NCBI RefSeq assembly: GCF_042697365.1
Contig: NZ_CP137605.1
Source of the DNA: Brucella pseudintermedia
Lineage (GTDB): Bacteria > Pseudomonadota > Alphaproteobacteria > Rhizobiales > Rhizobiaceae
DNA: 64,000 bases
Direction: 5' to 3' (one strand)
Shown: piece after piece, positions 20,855 to 28,937 of the stretch
Position numbering within the stretch: the first letter of the stretch is position 1
How the letters are laid out: the number at the start of each line of letters is the position of its first letter
Position numbers and translations under genes: made by a program
The notes under the pieces: model-generated
The model's input: the letters and a program-made list of their open reading frames with translations, nothing else
What the model was told of the DNA's origin: nothing
Database searches by the model: none

Positions 20855-21919
20855 CTAGCTGAACTCGCGATGTCTGGCGTTCTTTTGGGGAAGGGCGGCC
20901 TCACTTCCACGCAGGATCAGGTTGGCTCCAACCAGAATCTTTACCGGCGGCTGCGGTTCGGCAGTGTTGATCAAATCGTCGAGGACCGTGACGGCAAGAT
21001 TTCCGATTTTTCGTTTGGAGACATCAACAGTTGTCAGGCCCGGTTCCATGGTCGCACTTTGCGGCAGATTATCGAAGCCGATCACTGAAACATCGTCAGG
21101 AATACGAAGTCCCTTGCCTTTCAGTGCCCGGATGAAACCATAGGCGATGATATCGTTCGTGCAGAAATAGCACTCGGCCAGATCGAGTCCTGAATGCAGC
21201 ATCGCGCAGGTATCGCGATGAGCACCTTCATAGGTCGATTCAACCGAAAGGACATCGCGCTCCAGAACCTTCAGGTCCAGTCGCTGCATGTTCTTGAAAA
21301 ATGCATCACGGCGAAGGCGGAAGTTTGTTGTCTCCGTATGGCTGGCAACGAAGCCGATCCGCGAAAGCCCAAGCTGCTTGAAGCGCGACAAAACCTTGAA
21401 GACGGCGTCCTCATTGTTCATATCGACGAAATTGGCTTCAATGACCTCATAAAATGTGTCGATAAAGACGGTGGGCAGACCAAGGCCCTGTATCATGTGG
21501 ATGTCTGCCGCCGACAGCTCGGTCCCAAGCGCGATTACGCCGCGCACGGGTGCTCCGGCGAGCGATTCCGCCACTGCACTGATCGGTTGCCCGTCGAAGC
21601 TCACCACTTCTAGCGTGTAATTTCGGCGTGTCGCTTCCGAGGACATACCGTCGATATAGTCCGAGATAAAAACGCTGTGATCGCGGTTGACCGTTTCACC
21701 GTGTTTGGCAATCTTCAGAAAGCGGATCGTCTCTCCGCTGCTTGGCGCAGTCTTTGATGCGCGCGGAACATAGTTCAGCTTGGAAACAGCTTCGAGGACG
21801 CGCGCTCGCGTTTCGCCCGAAATTTCTCCCTTACCGTTGAGCACAAGAGAAACCGTTGCCGGGGAAACTCCGGCCGTCTCTGCGATGTCTCTTATCGTAA
21901 AAGACTTTTTCTTTTTCAT
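20855..21919 (-). CDS. LacI-family transcriptional regulator
   Basis: From MKKKKSFTIRDIAETAG the protein has 354 residues: an N-terminal LacI helix-turn-helix (SPATVSLVLNG) and hinge (residues 1-60), then a periplasmic-binding-protein-like sensor domain. It is divergent from the ABC/DhaKL operon at 22289 and most likely represses it, releasing on binding the imported sugar. Candidate operators are at 22132-22142 and 22263-22272. I reject the longer frame to 22039 because similarity starts at the lysine-rich N terminus and GGAG precedes it. Confidence 0.92.
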   Translation of the reverse strand: MKKKKSFTIRDIAETAGVSPATVSLVLNGKGEISGETRARVLEAVSKLNYVPRASKTAPSSGETIRFLKIAKHGETVNRDHSVFISDYIDGMSSEATRRNYTLEVVSFDGQPISAVAESLAGAPVRGVIALGTELSAADIHMIQGLGLPTVFIDTFYEVIEANFVDMNNEDAVFKVLSRFKQLGLSRIGFVASHTETTNFRLRRDAFFKNMQRLDLKVLERDVLSVESTYEGAHRDTCAMLHSGLDLAECYFCTNDIIAYGFIRALKGKGLRIPDDVSVIGFDNLPQSATMEPGLTTVDVSKRKIGNLAVTVLDDLINTAEPQPPVKILVGANLILRGSEAALPQKNARHREFS

Positions 21920-22131
21920 GTGCTCCGCACGTTTGTAGGCAGTCGGTTGAGGATGGCAGGCTTCAGAAATGAAAGCGCCTGCGATTTGTATGACATCTGC
22001 TCTCGGGAACTTCAAATCCGTTAAGGGCATCAGATTCAATATGTTGCCGGCGTGAGCTCCAAATCAAGGATGAACGGGCTCCTTCTCCTTTCCAGCTGAA
22101 TGCCCTTTTTCCATCATGATACGGGTCGATA

Positions 22132-22142
22132 GTTTAGTAAAC
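22132..22142. promoter_or_regulatory. LacI-type operator, upstream copy
   Basis: GTTTAGTAAAC is nearly self-complementary, and ten of its bases recur in inverted orientation at 22263-22272. The copies lie 120 bases apart, either side of the operon promoter, a spacing that could allow looping. Confidence 0.55.
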
Positions 22143-22213
22143 AAATTGAACGCTTTTTAAACCGATTAGGGGAAAAATCCTCCACAGGCAATGGAAACTT
22201 GTAGATATTGCGC

Positions 22214-22242
22214 TTGACAGCGCTAAACCTTCTCGTCATTTA
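22214..22242 (+). promoter_or_regulatory. Candidate promoter of the ABC/dhaKL operon
   Basis: TTGACA at 22214-22219 with CATTTA at 22237-22242, spaced 17 bases. The -35 is a perfect match and the -10 is weak, as expected for a controlled promoter. A degenerate operator-like TTTAGTGAAT overlaps its downstream edge. Confidence 0.5.
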
Positions 22243-22262
22243 TTTAGTGAATAAAAATTCTA

Positions 22263-22272
22263 TTTACTAAAC
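22263..22272. promoter_or_regulatory. LacI-type operator, downstream copy
   Basis: TTTACTAAAC is the exact inverse of GTTTAGTAAA at 22132-22141. It ends 16 bases before the first start codon, overlapping the transcript leader, where a bound repressor would block initiation. Confidence 0.55.
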
Positions 22273-22288
22273 ATGGTGGGAGGAGACC

Positions 22289-23314
22289 ATGCAGAAGACA
22301 AGCAATCAGCTTGCCATGCTTGTTGTCATTAATCTGGGATTGCTCGCTCTTGGCGCGTATATCTCGGGAGGTTCCTTCCTTTCCCTGTTCAATCTGCAAT
22401 CCATGGCCGGCCAGGTGCCGGAGATCGGACTTCTGGCAATCGGTGTCATGCTGGCCATGTGCGCTGGCAATGGCGGGATTGATCTTTCCGGGATCGCGCT
22501 AGCCAATTTGGCTGGTGTGCTTTCCGCGGTGGTCGTGTCGGTGTTCATCTCCAGCGCCGAAAACCAGATCGGTTTCAGCCTTGCCTTCATCGGGCTGGCG
22601 CTGGTGATTGGCCTCGCTGGCGGCATCATCAACGGCGTATTGATCGCGCGTTTCAATATCACTCCGATCCTTTGCACGCTCGGCACGCAGATGGCTTTCA
22701 CGGGACTTGCGGTTGTTGTTTCGGGTGGACGCGCGGTCATGGTCGGCAGCCCCGATCTTCTGTCGCGGATCGGCAACGACATGTTTCTGGCAGTTCCGAT
22801 CAGCTTCCTCATCTTCATCGCCATAGCGGCGTTGATCGCTGCGGTCGTGCGCTTCACGCCCTACGGTTACTGGCTCATGCTGATGGGAACCAATCCGAAA
22901 GCCGCCGTCTTCGCCGGTTTCCCGCGCAATGGGGTTCTGGTTGCCACCTATGCGACCAGTGGCCTGCTGGCGGGGTTGGCTGGCGTCATCATCGCTGCAC
23001 GCAATGTTAATGTGAAGTTCGACTATGGCAGCTCATATCTTCTGGTCGCCATTCTCATCGCCGTCATGGCGGGTGTTAAGCCCGAAGGCGGCTATGGCCG
23101 GGTGATCTGCGTGGTGCTGAGTGCGGTCGCACTGCAGCTTATGTCCAGCCTGCTCAACTTCGGTGGCCTTTCCAATTTTGTCCGCGACTTTGCCTGGGGC
23201 CTGCTGCTGCTCGCATTCCTCGCAGTCGGAAAATACGACATCGCGGGATTCTTTACCCTCGGCAACCGCCAGAAGGGGAACATCGGTGCGCATCCCTCAG
23301 GCACCCGAGCATAG
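22289..23314 (+). CDS. Ribose-type ABC transporter permease (first of two)
   Basis: A 341-residue BPD_transp_2 family permease with about ten hydrophobic segments and the GIDLSGIALANLAG motif typical of RbsC-like proteins. It would form half of the inner-membrane channel for a sugar bound by the next gene's product. GGGAGGAG stands just before the ATG. The operon has a second, different permease at 26132, so the channel is probably a heterodimer, as in LsrC/LsrD or YtfT/YjfF. Confidence 0.92.
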   Translation: MQKTSNQLAMLVVINLGLLALGAYISGGSFLSLFNLQSMAGQVPEIGLLAIGVMLAMCAGNGGIDLSGIALANLAGVLSAVVVSVFISSAENQIGFSLAFIGLALVIGLAGGIINGVLIARFNITPILCTLGTQMAFTGLAVVVSGGRAVMVGSPDLLSRIGNDMFLAVPISFLIFIAIAALIAAVVRFTPYGYWLMLMGTNPKAAVFAGFPRNGVLVATYATSGLLAGLAGVIIAARNVNVKFDYGSSYLLVAILIAVMAGVKPEGGYGRVICVVLSAVALQLMSSLLNFGGLSNFVRDFAWGLLLLAFLAVGKYDIAGFFTLGNRQKGNIGAHPSGTRA

Positions 23315-23345
23315 ACACTGGGGGATAATAAGTGTGGAGGAAATA

Positions 23346-24356
23346 ATGAAAGCAAAAACAAAAAAACTGCTCGCTGGCACGATCATTGGCGCGGCTGTTG
23401 TTGCAGGCAGCGCCGGCACGCTCGTTGCACAGGAAAAGCCGGTTATCGCAACCGTCGTCAAGATCAGCGGTATTCCGTGGTTCGACCGCATGAATACCGG
23501 TGTCGAAGCCTATCAGAAGGCAAATCCCGATGTGGTCGCAACGCAGAGCGGTCCTGCAACGTCTGACGCCGCGCAGCAGCTCCAGATTGTACAGGATCTC
23601 GTCGCCAAGGGCGTAAACGCTCTGGCAGTCGTGCCGATGGACCCGGCTGTTCTCGAAGGCACCTTCAAGCGCGCCATGGAACGCGGCATCGTTGTGGTGA
23701 CCCATGAGGCCGACAACCAGGTCAACACCATGGCCGACGTTGAAGCATTCGATAACGCCGACTACGGCTCTGCCCTCAACGAACGTCTGGCAGAATGCAT
23801 GGGCAAGAGCGGCAAGTGGACCACTTTCGTTGGCTCGCTCGGCAGCCGCACGCATATGCAGTGGGTTGGCGCTGGCGAAGAAAATGCCAAGAAATATCCT
23901 GATATGCAGCTTGTCGATCCGAACAATGAATCCTTCGACGACGCCAACGGCACCTATGAAAAGGCCAAAGAAATCCTGCGCAAGCACCCTGACCTGAAGG
24001 GCTTCCAGACCTCTGCCGGCAACGATGTTCTCGGCGTCGGTCGTGCGATCGATGAAGCTGGTTTGAGCGGCAAGGTTTGCCTGGTCGGCACTGGTCTGCC
24101 AAATCCGTCGGCTGATCTTCTGGAATCGGGTGCGATCACTGCAATCGGCTTCTGGGATCCCCAGAAGGCCGGTATGGCCATGAACGCGCTTGCCCGCATG
24201 TTCCTTGAAAAGAAGGAAGTGAAGGACGGCACCGATCTGGGCGTTGAAGGCTATAACAGCGTCCGCGTGAAGAAGGGTGCAGGCGAAGGCCTTCTCGTCA
24301 TCGGCAACGGCATGGTTCTCGCTGACAAGGCCACCTACAAGGAACATTTGTTCTAA
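23346..24356 (+). CDS. Sugar ABC transporter substrate-binding protein (Peripla_BP_4 type)
   Basis: The 336-residue protein has a signal peptide (residues 1 to about 28, ending LVAQE) and the type I periplasmic binding fold; ISGIPWFDRMNTG resembles the N-terminal ligand loop of RhaS/LsrB-type proteins. GGAGG lies before the ATG at 23346; codons upstream of this in the same frame lie within the permease gene. Two hairpins follow the stop, so this mRNA segment may be stabilised. Ligand unknown; dhaK/dhaL downstream suggest a short-chain ketose or its polyol. Confidence 0.92.
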   Translation: MKAKTKKLLAGTIIGAAVVAGSAGTLVAQEKPVIATVVKISGIPWFDRMNTGVEAYQKANPDVVATQSGPATSDAAQQLQIVQDLVAKGVNALAVVPMDPAVLEGTFKRAMERGIVVVTHEADNQVNTMADVEAFDNADYGSALNERLAECMGKSGKWTTFVGSLGSRTHMQWVGAGEENAKKYPDMQLVDPNNESFDDANGTYEKAKEILRKHPDLKGFQTSAGNDVLGVGRAIDEAGLSGKVCLVGTGLPNPSADLLESGAITAIGFWDPQKAGMAMNALARMFLEKKEVKDGTDLGVEGYNSVRVKKGAGEGLLVIGNGMVLADKATYKEHLF

Positions 24357-24383
24357 AAGCACCACAGCAGGCTGACCGGTCAT

Positions 24384-24449
24384 CGCATGTGGACGTCGTT
24401 CAGCCACATGCGACGGTGTCAGAAGCCCGGATGCTCTGCTGCATCCGGG
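24384..24449 (+). other. Two RNA hairpins after the substrate-binding gene
   Basis: Two perfect 9-bp stems stand in tandem: CGCATGTGG (24384-24392) with CCACATGCG (24404-24412), and CCCGGATGC (24426-24434) with GCATCCGGG (24441-24449). No T run follows either, and the operon continues, so they are likely mRNA stabilisers or a partial attenuator rather than terminators. Confidence 0.7.
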
Positions 24450-24569
24450 TGCCTGGACCGAGTGAACCACTAAAAAAATCAAGACATTAGCGGGCGGCTG
24501 TTACAGCCAACCGATCCTACAGCCAGCCCGGTTGCTTTTGTGATCCGCGCGGCGACAAAGGAATTCAAC

Positions 24570-26135
24570 GTGTCAACCAAGACGACGAATGGGACGAGCA
24601 ACGACCGGTCTTCGGATCGTTATCTCGAACTGCGCAACATCCATAAGCGGTTTGGCGGCGTTCACGCGCTGCGCGGCATTGATCTGACAATCGACCTTGG
24701 GCAGGCCTATCATCTGCTGGGCGAAAATGGTTGCGGCAAGAGCACCGTCATCAAGATCATGTCCGGCGCGCATGCACCCAGCGAAGGCGAGATTATTCTC
24801 GATGGCAAGACCTATGCGGCGCTGAATCCGATCCAGTCGCTCGCCGCCGGCATCGAGACCGTCTATCAGGATCTGTCGCTTATTCCCAACCAGACTGTTG
24901 CCGAAAATGTAGCGCTGAATGAGCAGCTCGTCGAAGGCAATGGCCGACTGTTTCGCAGGGTCAAGCTTTCGCAGCTTCGTGAGACCGCGGAGCGCGCATT
25001 GAGCACGGTCGGTCTTCCGACCGATAAAGCCTTCCTGAACACGATCGTTTCCGAGCTGCCGCTTGCCACGCGCCAGCTTGTTGCCATCTCGCGCGCCATT
25101 GCAACGCGGGCCAAGCTCGTCATCATGGACGAGCCAACGACATCGCTGACCCGTCGTGAAGTGGACAATCTGATTGAAGTGGTCGAGCGCCTGCGCGCCG
25201 AACGCGTTGCCGTGCTTTTCGTGACCCACAAGCTTGATGAATGCTATCGCATCGGTGGCAATGCGGTCGTTTTCCGCGATGGCCAGTGCGTGGCACAAGG
25301 CCCTATCGAAAACTACACCAAGAAGCAGCTTTCCGAACTGATGATCGGCAGGGAAATCGATGCGGAGCGTTATCGCACGGCGCAGCCCGGCGATGCCGAA
25401 CTGCTCAAGCTCGAGAGCCTTACCGCATCCAGCTTCAGGGATATCGGCTTTACGCTACGCAAAGGCGAAATCCTCGGCATTACAGGCCTTGCGGATTCCG
25501 GCCGTAACGAGCTTGCCATGGCGATCACCGGCGTTATGCCTGCCGACAGAGGCTCGATCCATCTGGAAGGGGCGATAGCTAAAGTCAGCACCCCGGCGGA
25601 GGCCATTGAGCGTGGTATTGGCTATGTGCCGGAAGACCGGCTTGCAGAAGGCCTTTTCCTCGACAAGTCGATCTTTCAGAACGAAATCGCGCTGATCTTC
25701 AAAAAGCTCTGCAACAGCCTCGGCATCGTCGATCAGAAAGAGGGCCGGAATATCGCCGCTTCGCTGATGAAAGAGATGCGGCTGAACACCACCGATCTCG
25801 ACCTGCCGGTTGGCGCGCTTTCGGGCGGCAACCAGCAGCGCGTCCTGATCGGCCGCTGGTTGAGCATTGGCCCGAAGCTGCTGGTGCTGCACGGCCCGAC
25901 CGTCGGCGTCGATGTGGGATCGAAAGACACGATTTACCGTGCAATTCAAGCGCTGGCCGAGGCCGGCATGGGCCTTATCATTGTCAGCGACGATCTGCCT
26001 GAACTTTTGCAGAATGCAGACCGCATTCTCGTCATGAACGCGGGCAGCATCGTGGCAGAGTTCGATGCGGCACAGGCCACCGAAGATCAGCTCTATCAAG
26101 CCATGATGTCGTCGCAGAAGGAATATGTCCAATGA
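24570..26135 (+). CDS. Ribose-type ABC transporter ATP-binding protein (two ATPase domains)
   Basis: The 521-residue RbsA-like protein has Walker A GENGCGKST in domain 1 and a signature LPLATRQLV; domain 2 (from about residue 280) has a degenerate Walker A (TGLADSGRNEL) and the signature LSGGNQQRV. I chose GTG at 24570 because AAAGGA lies eight bases upstream; another GTG at 24540 would add ten residues. The Walker B Asp of domain 2 appears to be His (LLVLHGPTVGV rather than DEPT), so only one site may hydrolyse ATP well. Overlaps the next gene by four bases. Confidence 0.92.
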   Translation: MSTKTTNGTSNDRSSDRYLELRNIHKRFGGVHALRGIDLTIDLGQAYHLLGENGCGKSTVIKIMSGAHAPSEGEIILDGKTYAALNPIQSLAAGIETVYQDLSLIPNQTVAENVALNEQLVEGNGRLFRRVKLSQLRETAERALSTVGLPTDKAFLNTIVSELPLATRQLVAISRAIATRAKLVIMDEPTTSLTRREVDNLIEVVERLRAERVAVLFVTHKLDECYRIGGNAVVFRDGQCVAQGPIENYTKKQLSELMIGREIDAERYRTAQPGDAELLKLESLTASSFRDIGFTLRKGEILGITGLADSGRNELAMAITGVMPADRGSIHLEGAIAKVSTPAEAIERGIGYVPEDRLAEGLFLDKSIFQNEIALIFKKLCNSLGIVDQKEGRNIAASLMKEMRLNTTDLDLPVGALSGGNQQRVLIGRWLSIGPKLLVLHGPTVGVDVGSKDTIYRAIQALAEAGMGLIIVSDDLPELLQNADRILVMNAGSIVAEFDAAQATEDQLYQAMMSSQKEYVQ

Positions 26136-27172
26136 GTGCGTCGCAATATCAGCAGGATTTGGGCCAAAAGGATTTGGCTCGCGCCCAACCTTTCAAGCTG
26201 GGTGAATTCATTCGCAGGCGCCCGGAATCGATCACCTTCTTTCTGCTCGTGGCAATCTGCACGATTGTTTCAGTCATCAACCCGGCTTTCCTCCAAGCAT
26301 CTACGCTGATCGATATTGGTCGTGCGAGTGTGGTGATGGGGCTGTTCGCACTTGGCGTTTTCATCATTCTCGCCGCAGGCGGCATCGATGTTTCGTTTAC
26401 GGCCATTGCTGCCACCACGGTCTATTCACTGACGCTTCTTGTGCAGTCTTATATGCCGGAACTGCCGATCATCTTCATCATTCTGATGGCGATCGCGGGC
26501 GGCATTTTCCTTGGGGTTCTCAACGGTCTGCTGGTGCATCACCTCAATGTGCCGTCGTTGATCGTCACCATCGGCACGCAATATCTTTTCCGCGGCTTCC
26601 TGCTTGCCTTTGTCGGCACCGTCTGGATCATGTCCCTGCCTCCGACAATGGGTGCCTTCGGTCGTCTGCCGCTGTTTCAGTTTGAATCGGCAACCGGCGC
26701 CACCATCACCATGCCGTTCTATTTTCTGGTGCTGCCCGCGGCTGCAATCCTAACCTGGTGGATATTGAACCGTACCTTGATGGGCCGCGCGATTTTCGCG
26801 ATGGGCGGCAACAGCCAGATTGCTGCCCGCCTTGGCTATAATCTGCGTACCATTCATATCTTTCTGTTCGGCTATGCAGGTGGTCTGGCGGGGCTGGCGG
26901 GCATCATCCATGTCTGCGCCAATCGCCAGTCGAGCCCTTTCGACTTCGTCGGGACAGAGATCAGCGTCATCGCCGCTGTGGTTCTGGGCGGCGCGCGCAT
27001 CACCGGCGGAACCGGCACCGTCGTCGGCACACTTCTCGGCGTGCTGCTCATCACCGTCATAAACAGTGTTCTGGTGCTCGTGGGCATTCCCAGCACATGG
27101 CAGCGTCTCGTCGTGGGCTGCTTCATCCTGCTGGCTGCAGCCTTCTTCGTCACCCGCCAACGCAAGAAATAA
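26132..27172 (+). CDS. Ribose-type ABC transporter permease (second)
   Basis: A 346-residue BPD_transp_2 permease with a short cytoplasmic N-terminus followed by about ten hydrophobic helices; the GGIDVSFTAIAATT motif marks RbsC relatives. It starts on an ATGA overlap with the ATPase gene. It presumably pairs with the permease at 22289. A long minus-strand open frame across this region is a codon-bias shadow. Confidence 0.92.
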   Translation: MSASQYQQDLGQKDLARAQPFKLGEFIRRRPESITFFLLVAICTIVSVINPAFLQASTLIDIGRASVVMGLFALGVFIILAAGGIDVSFTAIAATTVYSLTLLVQSYMPELPIIFIILMAIAGGIFLGVLNGLLVHHLNVPSLIVTIGTQYLFRGFLLAFVGTVWIMSLPPTMGAFGRLPLFQFESATGATITMPFYFLVLPAAAILTWWILNRTLMGRAIFAMGGNSQIAARLGYNLRTIHIFLFGYAGGLAGLAGIIHVCANRQSSPFDFVGTEISVIAAVVLGGARITGGTGTVVGTLLGVLLITVINSVLVLVGIPSTWQRLVVGCFILLAAAFFVTRQRKK

Positions 27173-27195
27173 CCCGATACTCTCAAGAGGAAATC

Positions 27196-28197
27196 ATGAA
27201 GAAATTCCTGAACGATCCCGTCAATTTCGTGGATGAGATGCTCGAAGGCATCTATCGGGCGCATCCCGAACTTACATTTGTCGACAATGACAAGCGTTGC
27301 ATGGTTACAGCCAATACCAAGCCCGGCAAGGTCGGTATTGCGACGGGCGGCGGCTCCGGTCACCTGCCTCTGTTCCTCGGCTACATCGGCGAAGGCATGA
27401 TTGATGGCGCGGCTGTCGGCGGCGTGTTCCAATCGCCAAGCTCGGAGCAGATGTATCAGGTCACCAAGGCTATCGATCAGGGCGCTGGTGTTCTCTACAT
27501 TTACGGTAACTACAGCGGCGACATCATCAATTTCGATATGGCCGCAGAACTTGCCGATCTCGATGGCATCACCGTGAAGCAGGTTGTCGGCAATGATGAC
27601 GTGGCTTCCTCTGTTGTCGGTGAAGAACACAAGCGTCGCGGCGTTGCCGGTATCTTCTTCGTCTATAAGGCTGCCGGTGCAGCTGCCGCCAATGGCCTGT
27701 CGCTCGACGAAGTGATGCGACTTGCGGACAAGGCGCGCCTGCGCACACGCACGATGGGTGTAGCTCTTTCCAGCTGCGTTGTGCCGGAAATCGGTCACGC
27801 CACCTTCTCCATCGGTGAAGACGAAATGGAAATCGGCATGGGCATCCATGGCGAACCGGGCATCAGCCGCAAGAAGCTTGCCAGCGCAGATGCAGTCATT
27901 GACGAGTTGATGGAGCGCATTTTCGCTGAACAGACCTATGCCAAGGGCGATGAAGTTGCCGTGCTGGTCAACGGCCTTGGCGGCACACCGCTGGAAGAGC
28001 TTTACATCATGTTCCGCCGGGTTTCGCAGCTGTTTGATCAGCGTGGCGTCAAGGTCAGGCACGTTTGGGTCGGAGAATTTGCCACTTCCATGGAAATGGC
28101 CGGGGCATCGGTTTCGGTGCTGCACCTCGACGAAGAACTGGAACCCTTGATCGCGGCTTCTGCCAACACGCCATTCTTCAAGCATTTTGCAGGTTGA
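27196..28197 (+). CDS. dhaK: Dihydroxyacetone kinase subunit DhaK
   Basis: The 333-residue protein has the DAK1 fold: GGGSGHLPLF near residue 51 and His218 in GIHGEPG, the residue that in E. coli DhaK binds the carbonyl of dihydroxyacetone as a hemiaminal; here it falls at the same number. It would position dihydroxyacetone or a related keto-sugar such as erythrulose for phosphorylation by DhaL. AGAGGAA precedes the ATG at 27196. Located in the ABC operon, between permease and dhaL. Confidence 0.93.
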   Translation: MKKFLNDPVNFVDEMLEGIYRAHPELTFVDNDKRCMVTANTKPGKVGIATGGGSGHLPLFLGYIGEGMIDGAAVGGVFQSPSSEQMYQVTKAIDQGAGVLYIYGNYSGDIINFDMAAELADLDGITVKQVVGNDDVASSVVGEEHKRRGVAGIFFVYKAAGAAAANGLSLDEVMRLADKARLRTRTMGVALSSCVVPEIGHATFSIGEDEMEIGMGIHGEPGISRKKLASADAVIDELMERIFAEQTYAKGDEVAVLVNGLGGTPLEELYIMFRRVSQLFDQRGVKVRHVWVGEFATSMEMAGASVSVLHLDEELEPLIAASANTPFFKHFAG

Positions 28198-28206
28198 GGA
28201 GCAGTC

Positions 28207-28848
28207 ATGAACGTCATTACTGCATCTGATCTCATCAGTCTTTTCGACAACTGGAAGCAACTTTTTGCAGAACAGCGCGAGTTCCTTATCGCGCTGGACG
28301 GCAAGGTTGGCGACAGCGATCTTGGCATCACCATGAGCAAGGCTTTTGCCGCCGCTGCCGAAGCTCTTCATGCCGAAGGCGAGGCGGCAGGCATCGCGAA
28401 GCTTCTGCGCACGGCTGGCGTCACCATGGCGCGCGTTGCGCCATCCACTATGGGCACACTGACTGCAACCGGCTTTTTGCGGGCGAGCAAGGCCTGTGAC
28501 GGCATTGACGCGCTGGACACGGCAGAGATCGCCGCTTTCTGGCGCGCCTACCGCGATGGCATCGCCGAGCGCGGCAAGGCGAAGGTCGGCGACAAGACAC
28601 TGCTCGATGTGCTGGACCCGATTGCTGTAACGCTTGAAGCCCAAACCACAGCGGGTGCCTCGCTGGCAAATGCGCTTGCTGCCGCTGCCAAAGCCGCCGA
28701 AGATGCGCTGGAAGCGACCAAGACGATGGTGGCCCAACACGGCAAGGCCGCAGCTTTTCAGGAAAAGACTGTCGGACTTCAAGATGCAGGCGCGACGGTA
28801 GGAATGCTGCTGATTACAAGCATGTCAGCTTTCGTTTCCGCTAGCTAA
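28207..28848 (+). CDS. dhaL: Dihydroxyacetone kinase subunit DhaL
   Basis: A 213-residue helical DAK2-domain protein that binds the nucleotide. The three metal-binding aspartates are visible at residues 31, 36 and 38 in LDGKVGDSDLG; the usual sequence is DGDHG, so the Gly and His of that motif are replaced by Ser and Leu. No dhaM phosphotransfer gene accompanies it, which suggests free ATP as phosphate donor, as in DhaKL systems paired with ABC transporters. It ends the operon at a terminator. Confidence 0.9.
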   Translation: MNVITASDLISLFDNWKQLFAEQREFLIALDGKVGDSDLGITMSKAFAAAAEALHAEGEAAGIAKLLRTAGVTMARVAPSTMGTLTATGFLRASKACDGIDALDTAEIAAFWRAYRDGIAERGKAKVGDKTLLDVLDPIAVTLEAQTTAGASLANALAAAAKAAEDALEATKTMVAQHGKAAAFQEKTVGLQDAGATVGMLLITSMSAFVSAS

Positions 28849-28876
28849 CAAACAGGCTGATACTCCTACTACATGG

Positions 28877-28907
28877 AAAAGCCCCGGGCCGGACGCTCGG
28901 GGCTTTT
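28877..28907. terminator. Bidirectional rho-independent terminator
   Basis: A 10-bp stem AAAAGCCCCG/CGGGGCTTTT between the convergent dhaL and pit genes; T runs stand on both sides, so it can serve both. Confidence 0.9.
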
Positions 28908-28937
28908 GTAATTTCCGGCCGATGCTGGTCCGTTGTA

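Noticed and set aside
23253..24482. Long minus-strand open frame opposite the substrate-binding gene
   Set aside because: The plus strand encodes a clear binding protein with signal peptide and RBS; the antisense frame shows no recognisable domain.
26872..28782. Long minus-strand open frame (636 codons) across permease, dhaK and dhaL
   Set aside because: It is antisense to three well-supported genes, low in family-like motifs, and spans their boundaries; a codon-usage shadow.
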